DNA of 64,000 nt from G965225705 sp965225705 (lineage in GTDB: Bacteria > Pseudomonadota > Alphaproteobacteria > Caulobacterales > Maricaulaceae): positions 1,178,001 to 1,242,000 of the forward strand of contig OZ245325.1 in the NCBI GenBank assembly GCA_965225705.1, read 5' to 3'. The translations under genes and the position numbers were made by a program. A model generated the notes under the pieces. The model saw nothing but the letters and a program-made list of their open reading frames with translations. It ran no database searches and was not told the origin of the DNA. Below, in pieces: positions 17,330 to 26,506 of the stretch (the first letter of the stretch is position 1; the number at the start of each line of letters is the position of its first letter).

Positions 17330-18865
17330 TTAGTTTTGAAAAACTTTTTCTGTTTTTTGAGACTCTTTAAAAACAGATCGACGGTAACTCAGAGCTTCTG
17401 CTATGTGAGATCGACGGACACCACCACCACCTTCCATATCCGCTATGGTTCGTGCAATCTTTAAAACTCTGTAAAAACCTCTGGCTGTTAAACCCATTTG
17501 ATCTGTAGCACGGCTTAAAAGATTTTTTCCGGCCTCATCAGGCATGGCATAACGTTCCAGAGCTTTTCCATCCAAATGTGCATTCAAATATGACCTACCA
17601 TTAAATTTACGGGCCATTTGATGTTCACGTGCCTGGAGTATACGATGTGCAACTTCAACAGAACCTTCTTTAGGAGGTGGTAAAAACAAGTCCTGTGGCG
17701 TAACAGCAGGAACTTCAATATGAAGATCAAAACGATCACGGATTGGCCCTGAAACACGTGCCTGATAACGTTCCCGACATTGTGGGCCAAGAGAACAGGT
17801 AGCACCACCAGATCCACCCCCACAACGGCAGGGATTCATCGCAGCGATAAGCTGAAAAGAGGCCGGATAGGTAAAATGTGCATTGGCTCGTGCAATATGA
17901 ACCTCTCCTGTTTCCATAGGTTGACGAAGAGAATCTAAAACCTGGGGTGGAAATTCCGGCAATTCATCCAGAAAAAGAACACCATGATGTGCAAGGGAAA
18001 TTTCTCCGGGCCTGACCCGCATACCGCCACCCACCATAGCGGCCATACTGGCAGAGTGATGCGGGGCACGAAAGGGTCTGTTTTGTGTAAATTTACCGTG
18101 TTCTACCCCGGTGGCAAGAGAGTGAATCATAGAAACGTCAAGGATCTCCTGTGACGTCAGGGGTGGTAAAAGGCCAGGCAAACGTGCAGCCAGCATAGAT
18201 TTTCCAGAACCAGGTGGCCCCGTCATAAGAAGATTGTGTCCACCCGCAGCTGTGACCTCCAAAGCACGTTTTGCAGCTTCCTGTCCTTTAACTTCGTGAA
18301 GATCAAAAGGGTGGGGGTGTGTATTGAGTGTGCCGGGCTGTGCCGGTGTTAAAACCTGTTCGCCCTTGAAATGATTGACAAGTTGCGTAAGATTTTGTGG
18401 TGCAAGAACAGTAACTTTCCCGGCCCAGGCAGCTTCTTCTCCGTTAAGAGCAGGGCAAATAAACCCTTTTTCCCATTCAAGAGCACGCATAGCAGCTGGT
18501 AAAGCACCGGGGGTTGGTGCCAGGGAAGCATCAAGCCCCAATTCTCCCATCACCACATAATCTGCAAGTTCATAACGATCAAAAATGCCCATCTCTGCCA
18601 TAAGGGCCAGAGCAATAGGAAGGTCATAATGTGCACCTTCCTTTGGTATATCTGCAGGAGCCAGATTAACGGTAATACGTTTGCCAGGAAGAGCAAGGCC
18701 TAAAGATGAAAAGGCACCACGAATTCTTTCCCGGCTTTCTGCAACGGCCTTACCCCCAAGACCAACAATAGAAAAACAGGGGAGCCCCTTTGAACACTGG
18801 GCCTGCACTGTAACAGGCCGGGCTTTTATTCCCTGAAAGGCAAGTGTGGTGATTTGTGCAACCAT
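17330..18865 (-). CDS. comM: YifB/ComM family Mg-chelatase-like AAA+ ATPase
   Basis: A 511-residue cytosolic protein. The N-terminal Lon-protease-like domain (about 1-170: VGLGGKAVAESRERIRGA) is followed by a Mg-chelatase-type AAA+ domain with Walker A TGPPGSGKSMLAARLPG, Walker B GVLFLDELPEF, and the MNPCRCG cysteine pair with later CSLGPQC. A C-terminal Mg-chelatase helical domain ends with ARTIADMEGG and SHIAEALSYR. ComM is a hexameric helicase that promotes branch migration during natural transformation, so it is notable that comEC lies 3.4 kb away on the same strand. Length is typical (about 500-510). Confidence 0.93.
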   Translation of the reverse strand: MVAQITTLAFQGIKARPVTVQAQCSKGLPCFSIVGLGGKAVAESRERIRGAFSSLGLALPGKRITVNLAPADIPKEGAHYDLPIALALMAEMGIFDRYELADYVVMGELGLDASLAPTPGALPAAMRALEWEKGFICPALNGEEAAWAGKVTVLAPQNLTQLVNHFKGEQVLTPAQPGTLNTHPHPFDLHEVKGQEAAKRALEVTAAGGHNLLMTGPPGSGKSMLAARLPGLLPPLTSQEILDVSMIHSLATGVEHGKFTQNRPFRAPHHSASMAAMVGGGMRVRPGEISLAHHGVLFLDELPEFPPQVLDSLRQPMETGEVHIARANAHFTYPASFQLIAAMNPCRCGGGSGGATCSLGPQCRERYQARVSGPIRDRFDLHIEVPAVTPQDLFLPPPKEGSVEVAHRILQAREHQMARKFNGRSYLNAHLDGKALERYAMPDEAGKNLLSRATDQMGLTARGFYRVLKIARTIADMEGGGGVRRSHIAEALSYRRSVFKESQKTEKVFQN

Positions 18866-19025
18866 GCCTGTCTCTTCCCTGTTTTACTAATTTTAAGACA
18901 AAGCCTTTCCTTTGGAAATATATCCTTGTCTCCTGTACCGCACAGAAACTTAGGTTCCTGCAGGAAGTGATTTATTTTTATCATAATTAAAGTTTTAAAT
19001 AATATGCAGGAAAAGGTCAAGAACA

Positions 19026-19050
19026 AAATAGGAACCTTTTAATGGTTCCT
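19026..19050 (-). terminator. Probable terminator of htpX
   Basis: AGGAACC (19030-19036) pairs perfectly with GGTTCCT (19044-19050) across a 7-base loop. On the minus strand the stem is followed by ATTTTGTT. It lies 22 bases past the htpX stop; the T-run is short. Confidence 0.55.
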
Positions 19051-19071
19051 TCCTGTTACAGATCAGGCCAT

Positions 19072-20151
19072 TTAATCCCAGGGGCCAGAAAGGGGGAAAT
19101 TTTTTGGGCGGGAGGAAGAGGAGTTCTCCCACGGTCCTTTTTGTTTTTCCTGATAGGAATCTGCACCGTTTTGGTTTAAAGGTCCGGGATCCTGACCCCC
19201 TGCATAACGTACCAGACGTTCAACACGTTTAGAGATAGGGGGGTGAGTTGCAAAAAGCCCCATAAAGCCCACATGAGGGTTATCAATGAACATTTCCCGT
19301 GCTTCCTCAGGGGCCTGTTGTATCAGAGACTGTCCTTCAATACGTCGCAAAGCAGCTATCATGGCATCCGGATTGTTGGTCAGATCCACAGCACCGGCAT
19401 CAGCAGCATATTCACGGCTTCTTGATAAAGCAAAGCGAATAATAATAGAAAGGCCATAGGCGACAACCAGAACAAGAAAAGAAAACAGGATAAGGAAGGC
19501 GGCATTACCTCCACCCTGTCGACGACTTTGCGTTGTACGTGCAAAATTGGCATGAAGCATAAAGCGGGCCAGCATTTCCCCAAGAAAGGAGATAATGCCT
19601 ACAAAAATAACAGCAATGACCATGGTACGAACATCACGCGCAGCAATATGACTGAGTTCATGAGCGATAACAGCTTCAAGTTCTTCAGGTGTAAGACTAT
19701 CAACAAGTCCCCGCGTTAAGGTCACAGAAAACTGCCCTTCCCGCAAACCACTGGCATAAGCATTGAGAGCCGGCGTTTCAATAAAGCGCAGATCTGGTAC
19801 ACGCCATCCACGCCGAATGCAAAGGTTTTCAAGAAGGTTATAAAGGTGAGGGGCCTCACGACGTTCTATTTTTCTGGCCCCCATCGCAGCATCTAAAAAA
19901 CTTTGATGAGCAAAATAAGCAATCACAAACCAAAGCCCGGACCCCAAAAGCACATAAGGAATGGTGTGAGGAAAGACCTGCCATGCTGATAAAAAAGCCT
20001 CAGAAAAGGTTTCAGCACCCTTTGAGAAAAAGTGTAAGCCAACAAGGCCCGCATAAGCAAGGCATAAAAGCAAAACAGGAAACAGCACAAGTAAAAATAT
20101 GGAGCGCCAGTTGTTATTCCATATATATGTTTTTAAGCCTACAGCCTGCAT
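19072..20151 (-). CDS. htpX: Membrane zinc metalloprotease HtpX (M48)
   Basis: A 359-residue inner-membrane protease with two N-terminal helices (about 17-40 and 62-82) and two more (about 175-195 and 218-240). The zinc site HELSH is at 164-168, and the third ligand Glu247 lies in SREYAADAGAV, matching M48B proteases. HtpX removes damaged membrane proteins together with FtsH and is often heat-shock controlled. The tail after about residue 325 (PGPLNQNGADSYQEKQKG) is low in complexity and looks disordered. The neighbours are on the same strand but well separated, so it is probably its own unit, ending at a small terminator. Confidence 0.93.
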   Translation of the reverse strand: MQAVGLKTYIWNNNWRSIFLLVLFPVLLLCLAYAGLVGLHFFSKGAETFSEAFLSAWQVFPHTIPYVLLGSGLWFVIAYFAHQSFLDAAMGARKIERREAPHLYNLLENLCIRRGWRVPDLRFIETPALNAYASGLREGQFSVTLTRGLVDSLTPEELEAVIAHELSHIAARDVRTMVIAVIFVGIISFLGEMLARFMLHANFARTTQSRRQGGGNAAFLILFSFLVLVVAYGLSIIIRFALSRSREYAADAGAVDLTNNPDAMIAALRRIEGQSLIQQAPEEAREMFIDNPHVGFMGLFATHPPISKRVERLVRYAGGQDPGPLNQNGADSYQEKQKGPWENSSSSRPKNFPLSGPWD

Positions 20152-20381
20152 CTGACAGGCCCTGTTATTTTCTTCAGCGTCAAAACTATATCCTGAAAGT
20201 TTATATGATCTAAAACCCGTGGTTCCGGTTTAGCAGGAAAGCCTCTTTCTCTCAAGAAAAATACCTCATTTAAAAAGAGGGCATCAAAGCAAAGGTAGTA
20301 AAAACAGAAATCACCTAAATAGCTCTCTTTTCTCAAAGAGGAGCGTTATACCCCTCCCTGAGAAATAGCTTTTAAGCAGCC

Positions 20382-22130
20382 CTAGTCCCGACCATGAGAG
20401 AGCTTATGCAGGAAAGGACTTGCCAGCAAAAGCACAATGCCTAAAGCAACAGCTGAGAGACCAAGGTAAAAATAAACCTTATTATACAAGGCGATGCTGA
20501 CAACAGGATCTGTTCCAACGGGGACAACCGTAGCCTGTGAAATGATTTTGGCAATAATTTGTGCGTAAGAAGTAGCCAGGAACCAAATTCCCATCATGAG
20601 GCTAACTATTTTCGCAGGAGAAAGCTTTGTCACAGCAGACAAACCAACAGGGGAAACACAAAGTTCACCCGTGGTATGGAGCATGTACATAAGGCCCACC
20701 CAGATGATAGCAACTTTAACACCTCCTGCCACATCTGTCATAGAAATACCGAGGTTTAAAACCCAATATCCAAGACCAATTTGAATCATGCCGAGAGCAA
20801 ATTTTACCACCACATGAGGCTCTTTCCCTTTTTTTGAAAGCCAGGTCCACAAAGAAGTAAAAAACATAGCAAAGAAAATGATAAAAATAGGGTTGAAAGC
20901 CTGGAGCTGAGGCGGCGTAATATTTTTGAAGAAAAGAAAGTTACTTGCGACATGCTCAGCGGCAAAAACATTAAGAGAGACTGGGGCCTGTTCAAACAGG
21001 GCCCAGAACAGAACAGAAGAAATCACAAGAAGCATAAGAACAAGTATGCGATCACGTTCTTCAGCATTCAGTTTCCACAAAGCATAAACAACAACACCGG
21101 TCATCATCACAGCTGTGGTGATATGCATGGTAATATCCACAAGGTCCGTATATTGAAGCAGTAACCAGGATATAGCAATGCAAACTATGCCTGAGATATA
21201 AATCAGCCATTCACGATTAAGGGGACCTAAAACGGGTTTTTTCAGGAGCGCAGGATCCTTAGGTTCAGCACGTCCCTCAAGCCAGGGCTGACCTATGATA
21301 AAAACGACAAGACCTAAAAGCATGCCTATAGCAGCAAGCCCAAACCCATAGGCCCAGCCATATTTAAACCCAATCAGACCCACCGTCAAAGACGCGAGGG
21401 CAGCTCCAATATTAATTCCCATATAATAAAGGGTAAAGCCGGCATCCCGGCGGGTGTCACCCTGATCATAAAGTGCCCCGACACAGGTTGAAATATTGGG
21501 CTTCAAAAATCCAACGCCGACAACAATAAGAGCAAGGGCAAGAAAAAGAATATTAAGACTCTTATTGCTGACATCTTTTTCTATCGTACCTGTAAGTTCA
21601 ATGGTTTCACCGGAATCAGGATCACTATATGTGACAGACCATCTTCCCTCAGCTGTTTCTTCCAGCTGTTTCAGCTGGATATTTGAGAATGTCCTGTCAT
21701 CAATGATGATATGACGTTTTTGATCAGCATCATAAAGCTCTGAACGTGTTATTTCATAACGGCTTTGCCCGTCAGGGTTCAAATATTCCTTTCCGGGAAG
21801 TCCATGAAACCCCATGACACCATGTCCCAAAGTAAGAAGGATGGCGCCACAAGCAACAGCTTTACGAAAGCCAAGATACTTATCTGCAATATATCCCCCG
21901 AGAACTGGAAGAAGGTAGACAAGTGCGACATAAGCACCATAAATGCTATAGCTTTCTTTTTGATCATAAAGAAAATGCCAGGTGAGATAAAAAATGAGAA
22001 GGCCACGCATCCCGTAATAGGAAAAACGTTCCCACATTTCTGCAAAGAAAAGGACAATCAAACCACGGGGATGCCCTAAAAAGGTTTTACGTTCTGTGTG
22101 TTTGGAGTCTTCAGCCTGCATGGTGCTCAC
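20382..22130 (-). CDS. Proton-dependent oligopeptide (POT/PTR2) symporter
   Basis: A large major-facilitator protein of the POT family (about 582 residues from the chosen start) that brings di- and tripeptides in with protons. Family motifs are FFAEMWERFSYYGMRGLLIFYL in helix 1 (ExxERFxYYG), GGYIADKYLGFRKAVACGA, and FTLYYMGINIGAALASL in helix 5. An insertion at about 125-200 (SRYEITRSELYDADQKRH onward, ending before helix 6) forms a hydrophilic loop also seen in other proteobacterial POTs. The GTG at 22130 was chosen as start because AAGGA sits 7 bases before it; the ATG three codons later is the alternative. A peptide importer fits with the S46 and S9 dipeptidyl peptidases in this window. 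Confidence 0.92.
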   Translation of the reverse strand: MSTMQAEDSKHTERKTFLGHPRGLIVLFFAEMWERFSYYGMRGLLIFYLTWHFLYDQKESYSIYGAYVALVYLLPVLGGYIADKYLGFRKAVACGAILLTLGHGVMGFHGLPGKEYLNPDGQSRYEITRSELYDADQKRHIIIDDRTFSNIQLKQLEETAEGRWSVTYSDPDSGETIELTGTIEKDVSNKSLNILFLALALIVVGVGFLKPNISTCVGALYDQGDTRRDAGFTLYYMGINIGAALASLTVGLIGFKYGWAYGFGLAAIGMLLGLVVFIIGQPWLEGRAEPKDPALLKKPVLGPLNREWLIYISGIVCIAISWLLLQYTDLVDITMHITTAVMMTGVVVYALWKLNAEERDRILVLMLLVISSVLFWALFEQAPVSLNVFAAEHVASNFLFFKNITPPQLQAFNPIFIIFFAMFFTSLWTWLSKKGKEPHVVVKFALGMIQIGLGYWVLNLGISMTDVAGGVKVAIIWVGLMYMLHTTGELCVSPVGLSAVTKLSPAKIVSLMMGIWFLATSYAQIIAKIISQATVVPVGTDPVVSIALYNKVYFYLGLSAVALGIVLLLASPFLHKLSHGRD

Positions 22131-22257
22131 TATAAATTCCTTTATTAAAAAAAAGCAATAAGGGCAAAAAAAGCATAAAAGATCGTAAAAGGCAAGCTGA
22201 AACACTTGTGTTTACATTTAGGGTAAATTTATTAATATTAATAAAGTTTTCCATCTA

Positions 22258-24417
22258 TTATGGCATGCTCCAGAGCCGCTGGGGTTTTTTATCATACAGA
22301 CATTTAACTTTAATATTTTTTTTTCCTGTTTTTGTTTGTGTAGGGTCAGAATGATTTTGATGTCTTCCCCGGTTTGGAAGAAGCCATATAAGACAGGCTC
22401 CTCTTTTCTGCAGGAAAGAACGATCCAAAACATGCGCTTTGCACGATGTCTTCTGCTGAGGCGCTAACAATCCTTCAGGCCATAAAAGAAGATCTGAACG
22501 GGCACAGTCTTCCTGAACAGAATCAAGCGAGAGAGGTGCTGAAATTATGTAACCTTTCCTGTATATAATACATCCCCGGCTGTCACAGTGTTCACTGTCT
22601 TTAAGCTTGTGTATAGGAATAGAATCAAACCCTGACTGACGTACAACCTGGCGTACACTATAGGAACGTCCATGCCCGTGTGAAACGATAAGGTTTGCCT
22701 GTCCACCTTTTTCACTGAGCACAGTAAAAATGCCCTGCCTGTTTTGTCTGCTTATCCAGATATCTGCGGGTCTGGATACCGCCCATAAACCCAGGCCCCC
22801 CAGGATAAGTACCGGAGCTAATAATCTTAGTTTGGGAAAGTTGAGAAAAAAAAGGAAAAAACCCAACCCATAAAGAGGAAGAACTATGGGAGGGGCTGCT
22901 TTAACGGATAAAGAAGATCCTGGCAAAGATGCAAAAAAATCAACGATAAGAAGAAGGTGTTTTAATCCCCACCCCATAAGGGCCAGAGCAAAACCTTCTC
23001 CTCCAAAAGGTGTTAAAAAAAGGGCCAGAATACCCGCTGGCATGATAAGGGTAACAAAAAGCGGCATAGCCACGATGTTGGCAAACAGGCCATAAACAGA
23101 AATTTTTTGAAAATGTAGAGCGGCAAAACCACCTGTTGCTAAACCTGCAATAAAGCTTGTTAAGACCAGTTCCAGAAAAAAGGTAAAAGGGCGAAGAAAA
23201 AAACCTTTTCTTCTCTCTTTAAGATAGTGAAAAATCTGTGACTTCCGATAGATATTATAGACCACGATTAAAGCGGATGTTGCAGCAAAAGAGAGCTGAA
23301 ATCCTGCCTGTAACAGGCTTTCAGGATTCTGCCATAAGATAAGTAAGGCAGCCAGGGCAAGGGAACGCAAAGACAAAACTTTACGATTAAAAAACAGGGC
23401 CAGAAAAACAACCACGACCATGATAAAGGCCCTTTGTGTTGGAACGGATCCCCCGGAAAGTAAAAGATAACTAAAAGCTGCTATAAGACCCAAAACAGAA
23501 GCCGGGCGGCGCACATCAAAACGGCGCGACAATGGTGTGATAAGAGCCAGAAAAAACCAGGACACAGCAAAAACACCCCCGGCGACCAGCCCCATATGCA
23601 GGCCCGATATAGCCAGAATATGAGCCAAACCTGTTTGACGCAGCTGTTCTGTTCTTATGCTATCAAGACTGGATCTTATGCCGGTCAGAAGAGCCGTAGC
23701 GATACCAGCTTCAGGCTGACTAAGAAAGCTGCTGTAATGTTTACTAAGACCCCAGCGCCACTGTACCCAGCGTCGCTCCCACACTTTCCATATGCTGTCC
23801 TGTTGGATAAAAGAAGGCTGCCAGGGGCCCAGTGTATAGCCATAAGCGCCTATGCGTTTGAAATAAGCAGAACGGGCCACATCATAGCCCCCGGGTGCGA
23901 AAGCCTGTGGCGGCGGGCGTAGCATAGCTTTGACTTTGATAGTGTCCCCGGGCTCAAAGGGAAGGTGGTAACCTGTTATCCCCACACGATAAGGCGGTCT
24001 ATCAGACTTGCAGGCAGAGCTGACACGGATAAGTGCATAAAACCTCTTATTTTCTCTTTTTTCAAGTTTTTCAATCCAGCCGGTCACATGACAGACTTGC
24101 TGATGGGTAAGGCGTGGGCTTTGGGTGTGGTATGTATGCAGGCCTGCGCGCCAGAACCCTAACGCCACCAATAAGATAAACAGGCAGGATACAAAAAGAA
24201 AGGTATGATGTCTGACAACAAAAGCGCCCAGGGCACAAACAGGGATAACACAGAAACTTAACGTTAGGGAAGGTTCATATTTAAGCGAAAAATAAAGGGA
24301 AATGCCAAAGGCAAAAGCAAGGGGAAGGGCGTGTCCTAAACTCAAAAACCAGGGCGTATAAAGCTCCGGAGATGGGGATTTCTTTGTAAAGACATATTCC
24401 TGATCCTTCACCTTCAT
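22258..24417 (-). CDS. comEC: ComEC/Rec2 family DNA-uptake channel protein
   Basis: A 719-residue polytopic membrane protein. The N-terminal region includes a DUF4131-type membrane hairpin and OB-like periplasmic part (to about 230). The Competence domain follows, with LRQTGLAHILAISGLHMGLVAGG and the conserved GGSVPTQRAFIM. In the last 150 residues there is no recognisable metallo-beta-lactamase motif. There is instead a cysteine-containing segment (CDSRGCIIYRKG, then QEDCARSDLLLW) that appears to be the alphaproteobacterial version of the tail. ComEC carries single-stranded DNA across the inner membrane in natural transformation. No strong ribosome site precedes the ATG. With comM nearby, competence is plausible but not shown. 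Confidence 0.9.
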   Translation of the reverse strand: MKVKDQEYVFTKKSPSPELYTPWFLSLGHALPLAFAFGISLYFSLKYEPSLTLSFCVIPVCALGAFVVRHHTFLFVSCLFILLVALGFWRAGLHTYHTQSPRLTHQQVCHVTGWIEKLEKRENKRFYALIRVSSACKSDRPPYRVGITGYHLPFEPGDTIKVKAMLRPPPQAFAPGGYDVARSAYFKRIGAYGYTLGPWQPSFIQQDSIWKVWERRWVQWRWGLSKHYSSFLSQPEAGIATALLTGIRSSLDSIRTEQLRQTGLAHILAISGLHMGLVAGGVFAVSWFFLALITPLSRRFDVRRPASVLGLIAAFSYLLLSGGSVPTQRAFIMVVVVFLALFFNRKVLSLRSLALAALLILWQNPESLLQAGFQLSFAATSALIVVYNIYRKSQIFHYLKERRKGFFLRPFTFFLELVLTSFIAGLATGGFAALHFQKISVYGLFANIVAMPLFVTLIMPAGILALFLTPFGGEGFALALMGWGLKHLLLIVDFFASLPGSSLSVKAAPPIVLPLYGLGFFLFFLNFPKLRLLAPVLILGGLGLWAVSRPADIWISRQNRQGIFTVLSEKGGQANLIVSHGHGRSYSVRQVVRQSGFDSIPIHKLKDSEHCDSRGCIIYRKGYIISAPLSLDSVQEDCARSDLLLWPEGLLAPQQKTSCKAHVLDRSFLQKRGACLIWLLPNRGRHQNHSDPTQTKTGKKNIKVKCLYDKKPQRLWSMP

Positions 24418-24519
24418 TCCCGGTTTTTATTTTTGTTGTTTAAGAAGTTTTATTTATTTTATTAAAAAATTTTCCCTCTCACAATATAAGCAACCTTATT
24501 TTTATAATATTTTTAGATT

Positions 24520-24545
24520 CTAAAAGGTCCTGAGACACAGGATCA
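24520..24545 (-). terminator. Probable terminator overlapping the hslU stop codon
   Basis: On the minus strand GATCCTG-TGTCT-CAGGACC (one G-U pair) is followed by TTTTAG. The stem begins within the hslU stop codon, so the message would end immediately after the gene. The short T-run makes this a moderate call. Confidence 0.5.
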
Positions 24546-25859
24546 AAGGATAAATTTAGAAAGATCAGAGTTGCTTGCTAATTCACCAATATGATGACGG
24601 ACATAGTCACCATCAATATTAAGGGTTTCCCCTGAACAGTCTGTTGCTGTAAAGCTTATCTCTTCTAACACTTTCTCAAGAACTGTTTGAAGGCGTCGTG
24701 CCCCAATATTCTCAACAGAAGCATTCACTTCTGCTGCAATATCTGCCAGAGCGTCAAGGCCATCTTCTGTAAAATTAAGCGTCACCCCTTCCGCTTCCAT
24801 AAGAGCTTCACTTTGACGAAGGAGACTGGCTTCAGGTTCACAGAGAATACGACGAAAATCATCACGATTAAGACTGGACAGCTCAACACGAATAGGTAAA
24901 CGCCCCTGAAGCTCTGGTAAAAGATCAGAGGGTTTGGCCAGGTGAAAAGCCCCCGAGGCAATAAAAAGAATATGATCAGTTTTTACAGGCCCGTATTTTG
25001 TTGAAACAACGGCCCCTTCAATCAAAGGAAGAAGGTCACGCTGAACACCTTCACGGGATACATCCCCCCCACGGGCTTCCGAACGCGCTGCGATTTTGTC
25101 TATTTCATCAAGGAAAACAATCCCATCATTTTCAGCACTGCGTAAAGCCTGTTTAACAATCTGGTCATCATCAAGAAGTTTATCACTTTCTTCCAGGATG
25201 AGAGGCTCATAAGCCTCTTTGACCATCATGCGTACAGATTTTGAACGCTGGGGCATGCCTTTGAAAAGATCATTAAGATTAATCATCCCCATCCCGGCCT
25301 GGGGCATGCCAGGAATTTCAAAGCCCTGAAAAGGAGAGGTTTGATCAACCAGCTCAAGATCGATCATTTTATCATCGAGTTCCCCATCGCGGAGTTTCTG
25401 GCGAAAGCTTTCCCGTGTTGTCTCACTTGCCTTTTCGCCAACCAAAGCATCAAGAACACGTTTTTCAGCCGCAGCCTGTGCGCGGGCTTTAACATCCTGA
25501 CGTCTCTGGGTACGTATAAGCGCAATGGATGACTCAACAAGATCGCGAACAATTTGGTCAACATCACGCCCGACATAGCCAACTTCTGTAAATTTTGTGG
25601 CCTCTACTTTAACGAAAGGGGCCCCGGCAAGTTTTGATAAACGGCGGGCTATTTCAGTCTTACCAACACCTGTTGGACCTATCATGAGAATATTTTTAGG
25701 CATAATCTCATCACGCAGAGGCTGAGAGACGCGCTGACGTCGCCAGCGATTTCTCAAAGCAATAGCAACAGCACGCTTGGCCTCTTTCTGGCCAATGATG
25801 TGACGATCAAGTTCAGAAACAATTTCCCGGGGGGAGAATTCAGACATTGTAACATCCAT
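24543..25859 (-). CDS. hslU: HslU, ATPase subunit of the HslUV protease
   Basis: An AAA+ unfoldase of about 438 residues. EIVSELDRHIIGQKEAKRAV is the canonical N-terminus, Walker A is GPTGVGKTEIARRL, the pore loop follows in FTEVGYVGRDVDQIVRDL, Walker B is GIVFLDEIDKI, and the C-terminal GARRLQTVLEKVLEEISF plus YVRHHIGELASNSDLSKFIL docks into HslV. HslU hexamers unfold substrates and feed them to the HslV dodecamer. It starts 10 bases after hslV. The ATG at 25859 or the one at 25847 is possible; the former has no clear ribosome site, the latter follows GGATG. Confidence 0.96.
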   Translation of the reverse strand: MDVTMSEFSPREIVSELDRHIIGQKEAKRAVAIALRNRWRRQRVSQPLRDEIMPKNILMIGPTGVGKTEIARRLSKLAGAPFVKVEATKFTEVGYVGRDVDQIVRDLVESSIALIRTQRRQDVKARAQAAAEKRVLDALVGEKASETTRESFRQKLRDGELDDKMIDLELVDQTSPFQGFEIPGMPQAGMGMINLNDLFKGMPQRSKSVRMMVKEAYEPLILEESDKLLDDDQIVKQALRSAENDGIVFLDEIDKIAARSEARGGDVSREGVQRDLLPLIEGAVVSTKYGPVKTDHILFIASGAFHLAKPSDLLPELQGRLPIRVELSSLNRDDFRRILCEPEASLLRQSEALMEAEGVTLNFTEDGLDALADIAAEVNASVENIGARRLQTVLEKVLEEISFTATDCSGETLNIDGDYVRHHIGELASNSDLSKFIL

Positions 25860-25869
25860 AAAAGAAAAA

Positions 25870-26421
25870 TCAGGAGAGAATTTCGAGGGTAAGCTGAGTG
25901 TTTGTGAAGACACAAATATCTGCGGCTATATGCATGGCTTTATGTACAATTTTTTCTGAATCTTCCTCATATTCATAAAGCGCACGTGCTGCCGCCAGGG
26001 CATAATGTCCCCCTGACCCAATGGCAACACAATGTCCATCAGGCTCTAAGACATCACCGGCCCCCGTTACCAAAAATGTGTTGTCCTGATCTGCTACAAT
26101 CAACATAGCTTCCAGGCGTCGAAGATAACGATCTGTCCGCCAGTCCTTGGCAAGCTCTACACAGGCACGGGACAGTTGGCGGGGAAAGCGTTCGAGCTTC
26201 GCCTCAAGCCGTTCAAACAAAGTCATGGCGTCTGCTGTAGCGCCTGCAAAGCCGGCGACAACACCCCCAGACCCCAAACGGCGTACTTTGTGGGCTGTGT
26301 TTTTCACCACGGTATTACCCATGGAGACCTGACCATCACCGGCCAGAGTTAGCTTTTTATTTTTACGCACGGCAAGAATGGTCGTACCATGCCAGGCGGG
26401 AAAATCATTTTGTTGTGTCAT
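25870..26421 (-). CDS. hslV: HslV, proteolytic subunit of the HslUV protease
   Basis: A 183-residue proteasome-like (family T1) subunit. The catalytic Thr is Thr13 in WHGTTILAV, so a 12-residue propeptide must be removed, as is common in alphaproteobacteria. GDGQVSMGNTVVKNTAHKVRRL and GFAGATADAMTLFERLEAKLE match the family closely. It degrades misfolded or regulatory proteins presented by HslU. A heat-shock-like promoter lies just upstream and rpoH is present in this same window. It is co-transcribed with hslU. Confidence 0.96.
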   Translation of the reverse strand: MTQQNDFPAWHGTTILAVRKNKKLTLAGDGQVSMGNTVVKNTAHKVRRLGSGGVVAGFAGATADAMTLFERLEAKLERFPRQLSRACVELAKDWRTDRYLRRLEAMLIVADQDNTFLVTGAGDVLEPDGHCVAIGSGGHYALAAARALYEYEEDSEKIVHKAMHIAADICVFTNTQLTLEILS

Positions 26422-26428
26422 AGCCTAT

Positions 26429-26457
26429 ATATGGCTTTCATCATAATTTTCTTCAAG
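26429..26457 (-). promoter_or_regulatory. Candidate RpoH (heat-shock) promoter of hslVU
   Basis: On the minus strand CTTGAA (26457-26452) is followed after 15 bases by AGCCATAT (26436-26429), a 6/8 match to the sigma-32 -10 box CCCCATNT. The -10 ends only 7 bases before the hslV ATG, so the transcript would be almost leaderless, and no good ribosome site is seen. Suggestive only. Confidence 0.4.
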
Positions 26458-26506
26458 AGCATATCATCCGGTTTTTTTGATTCTTCTTTAGATAAAATTA
26501 AAAATT

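Noticed and set aside
20139..20336. 65-codon minus-strand frame upstream of htpX
   Set aside because: It overlaps the htpX start out of frame, shows no similarity to anything I know, and lacks a ribosome site.
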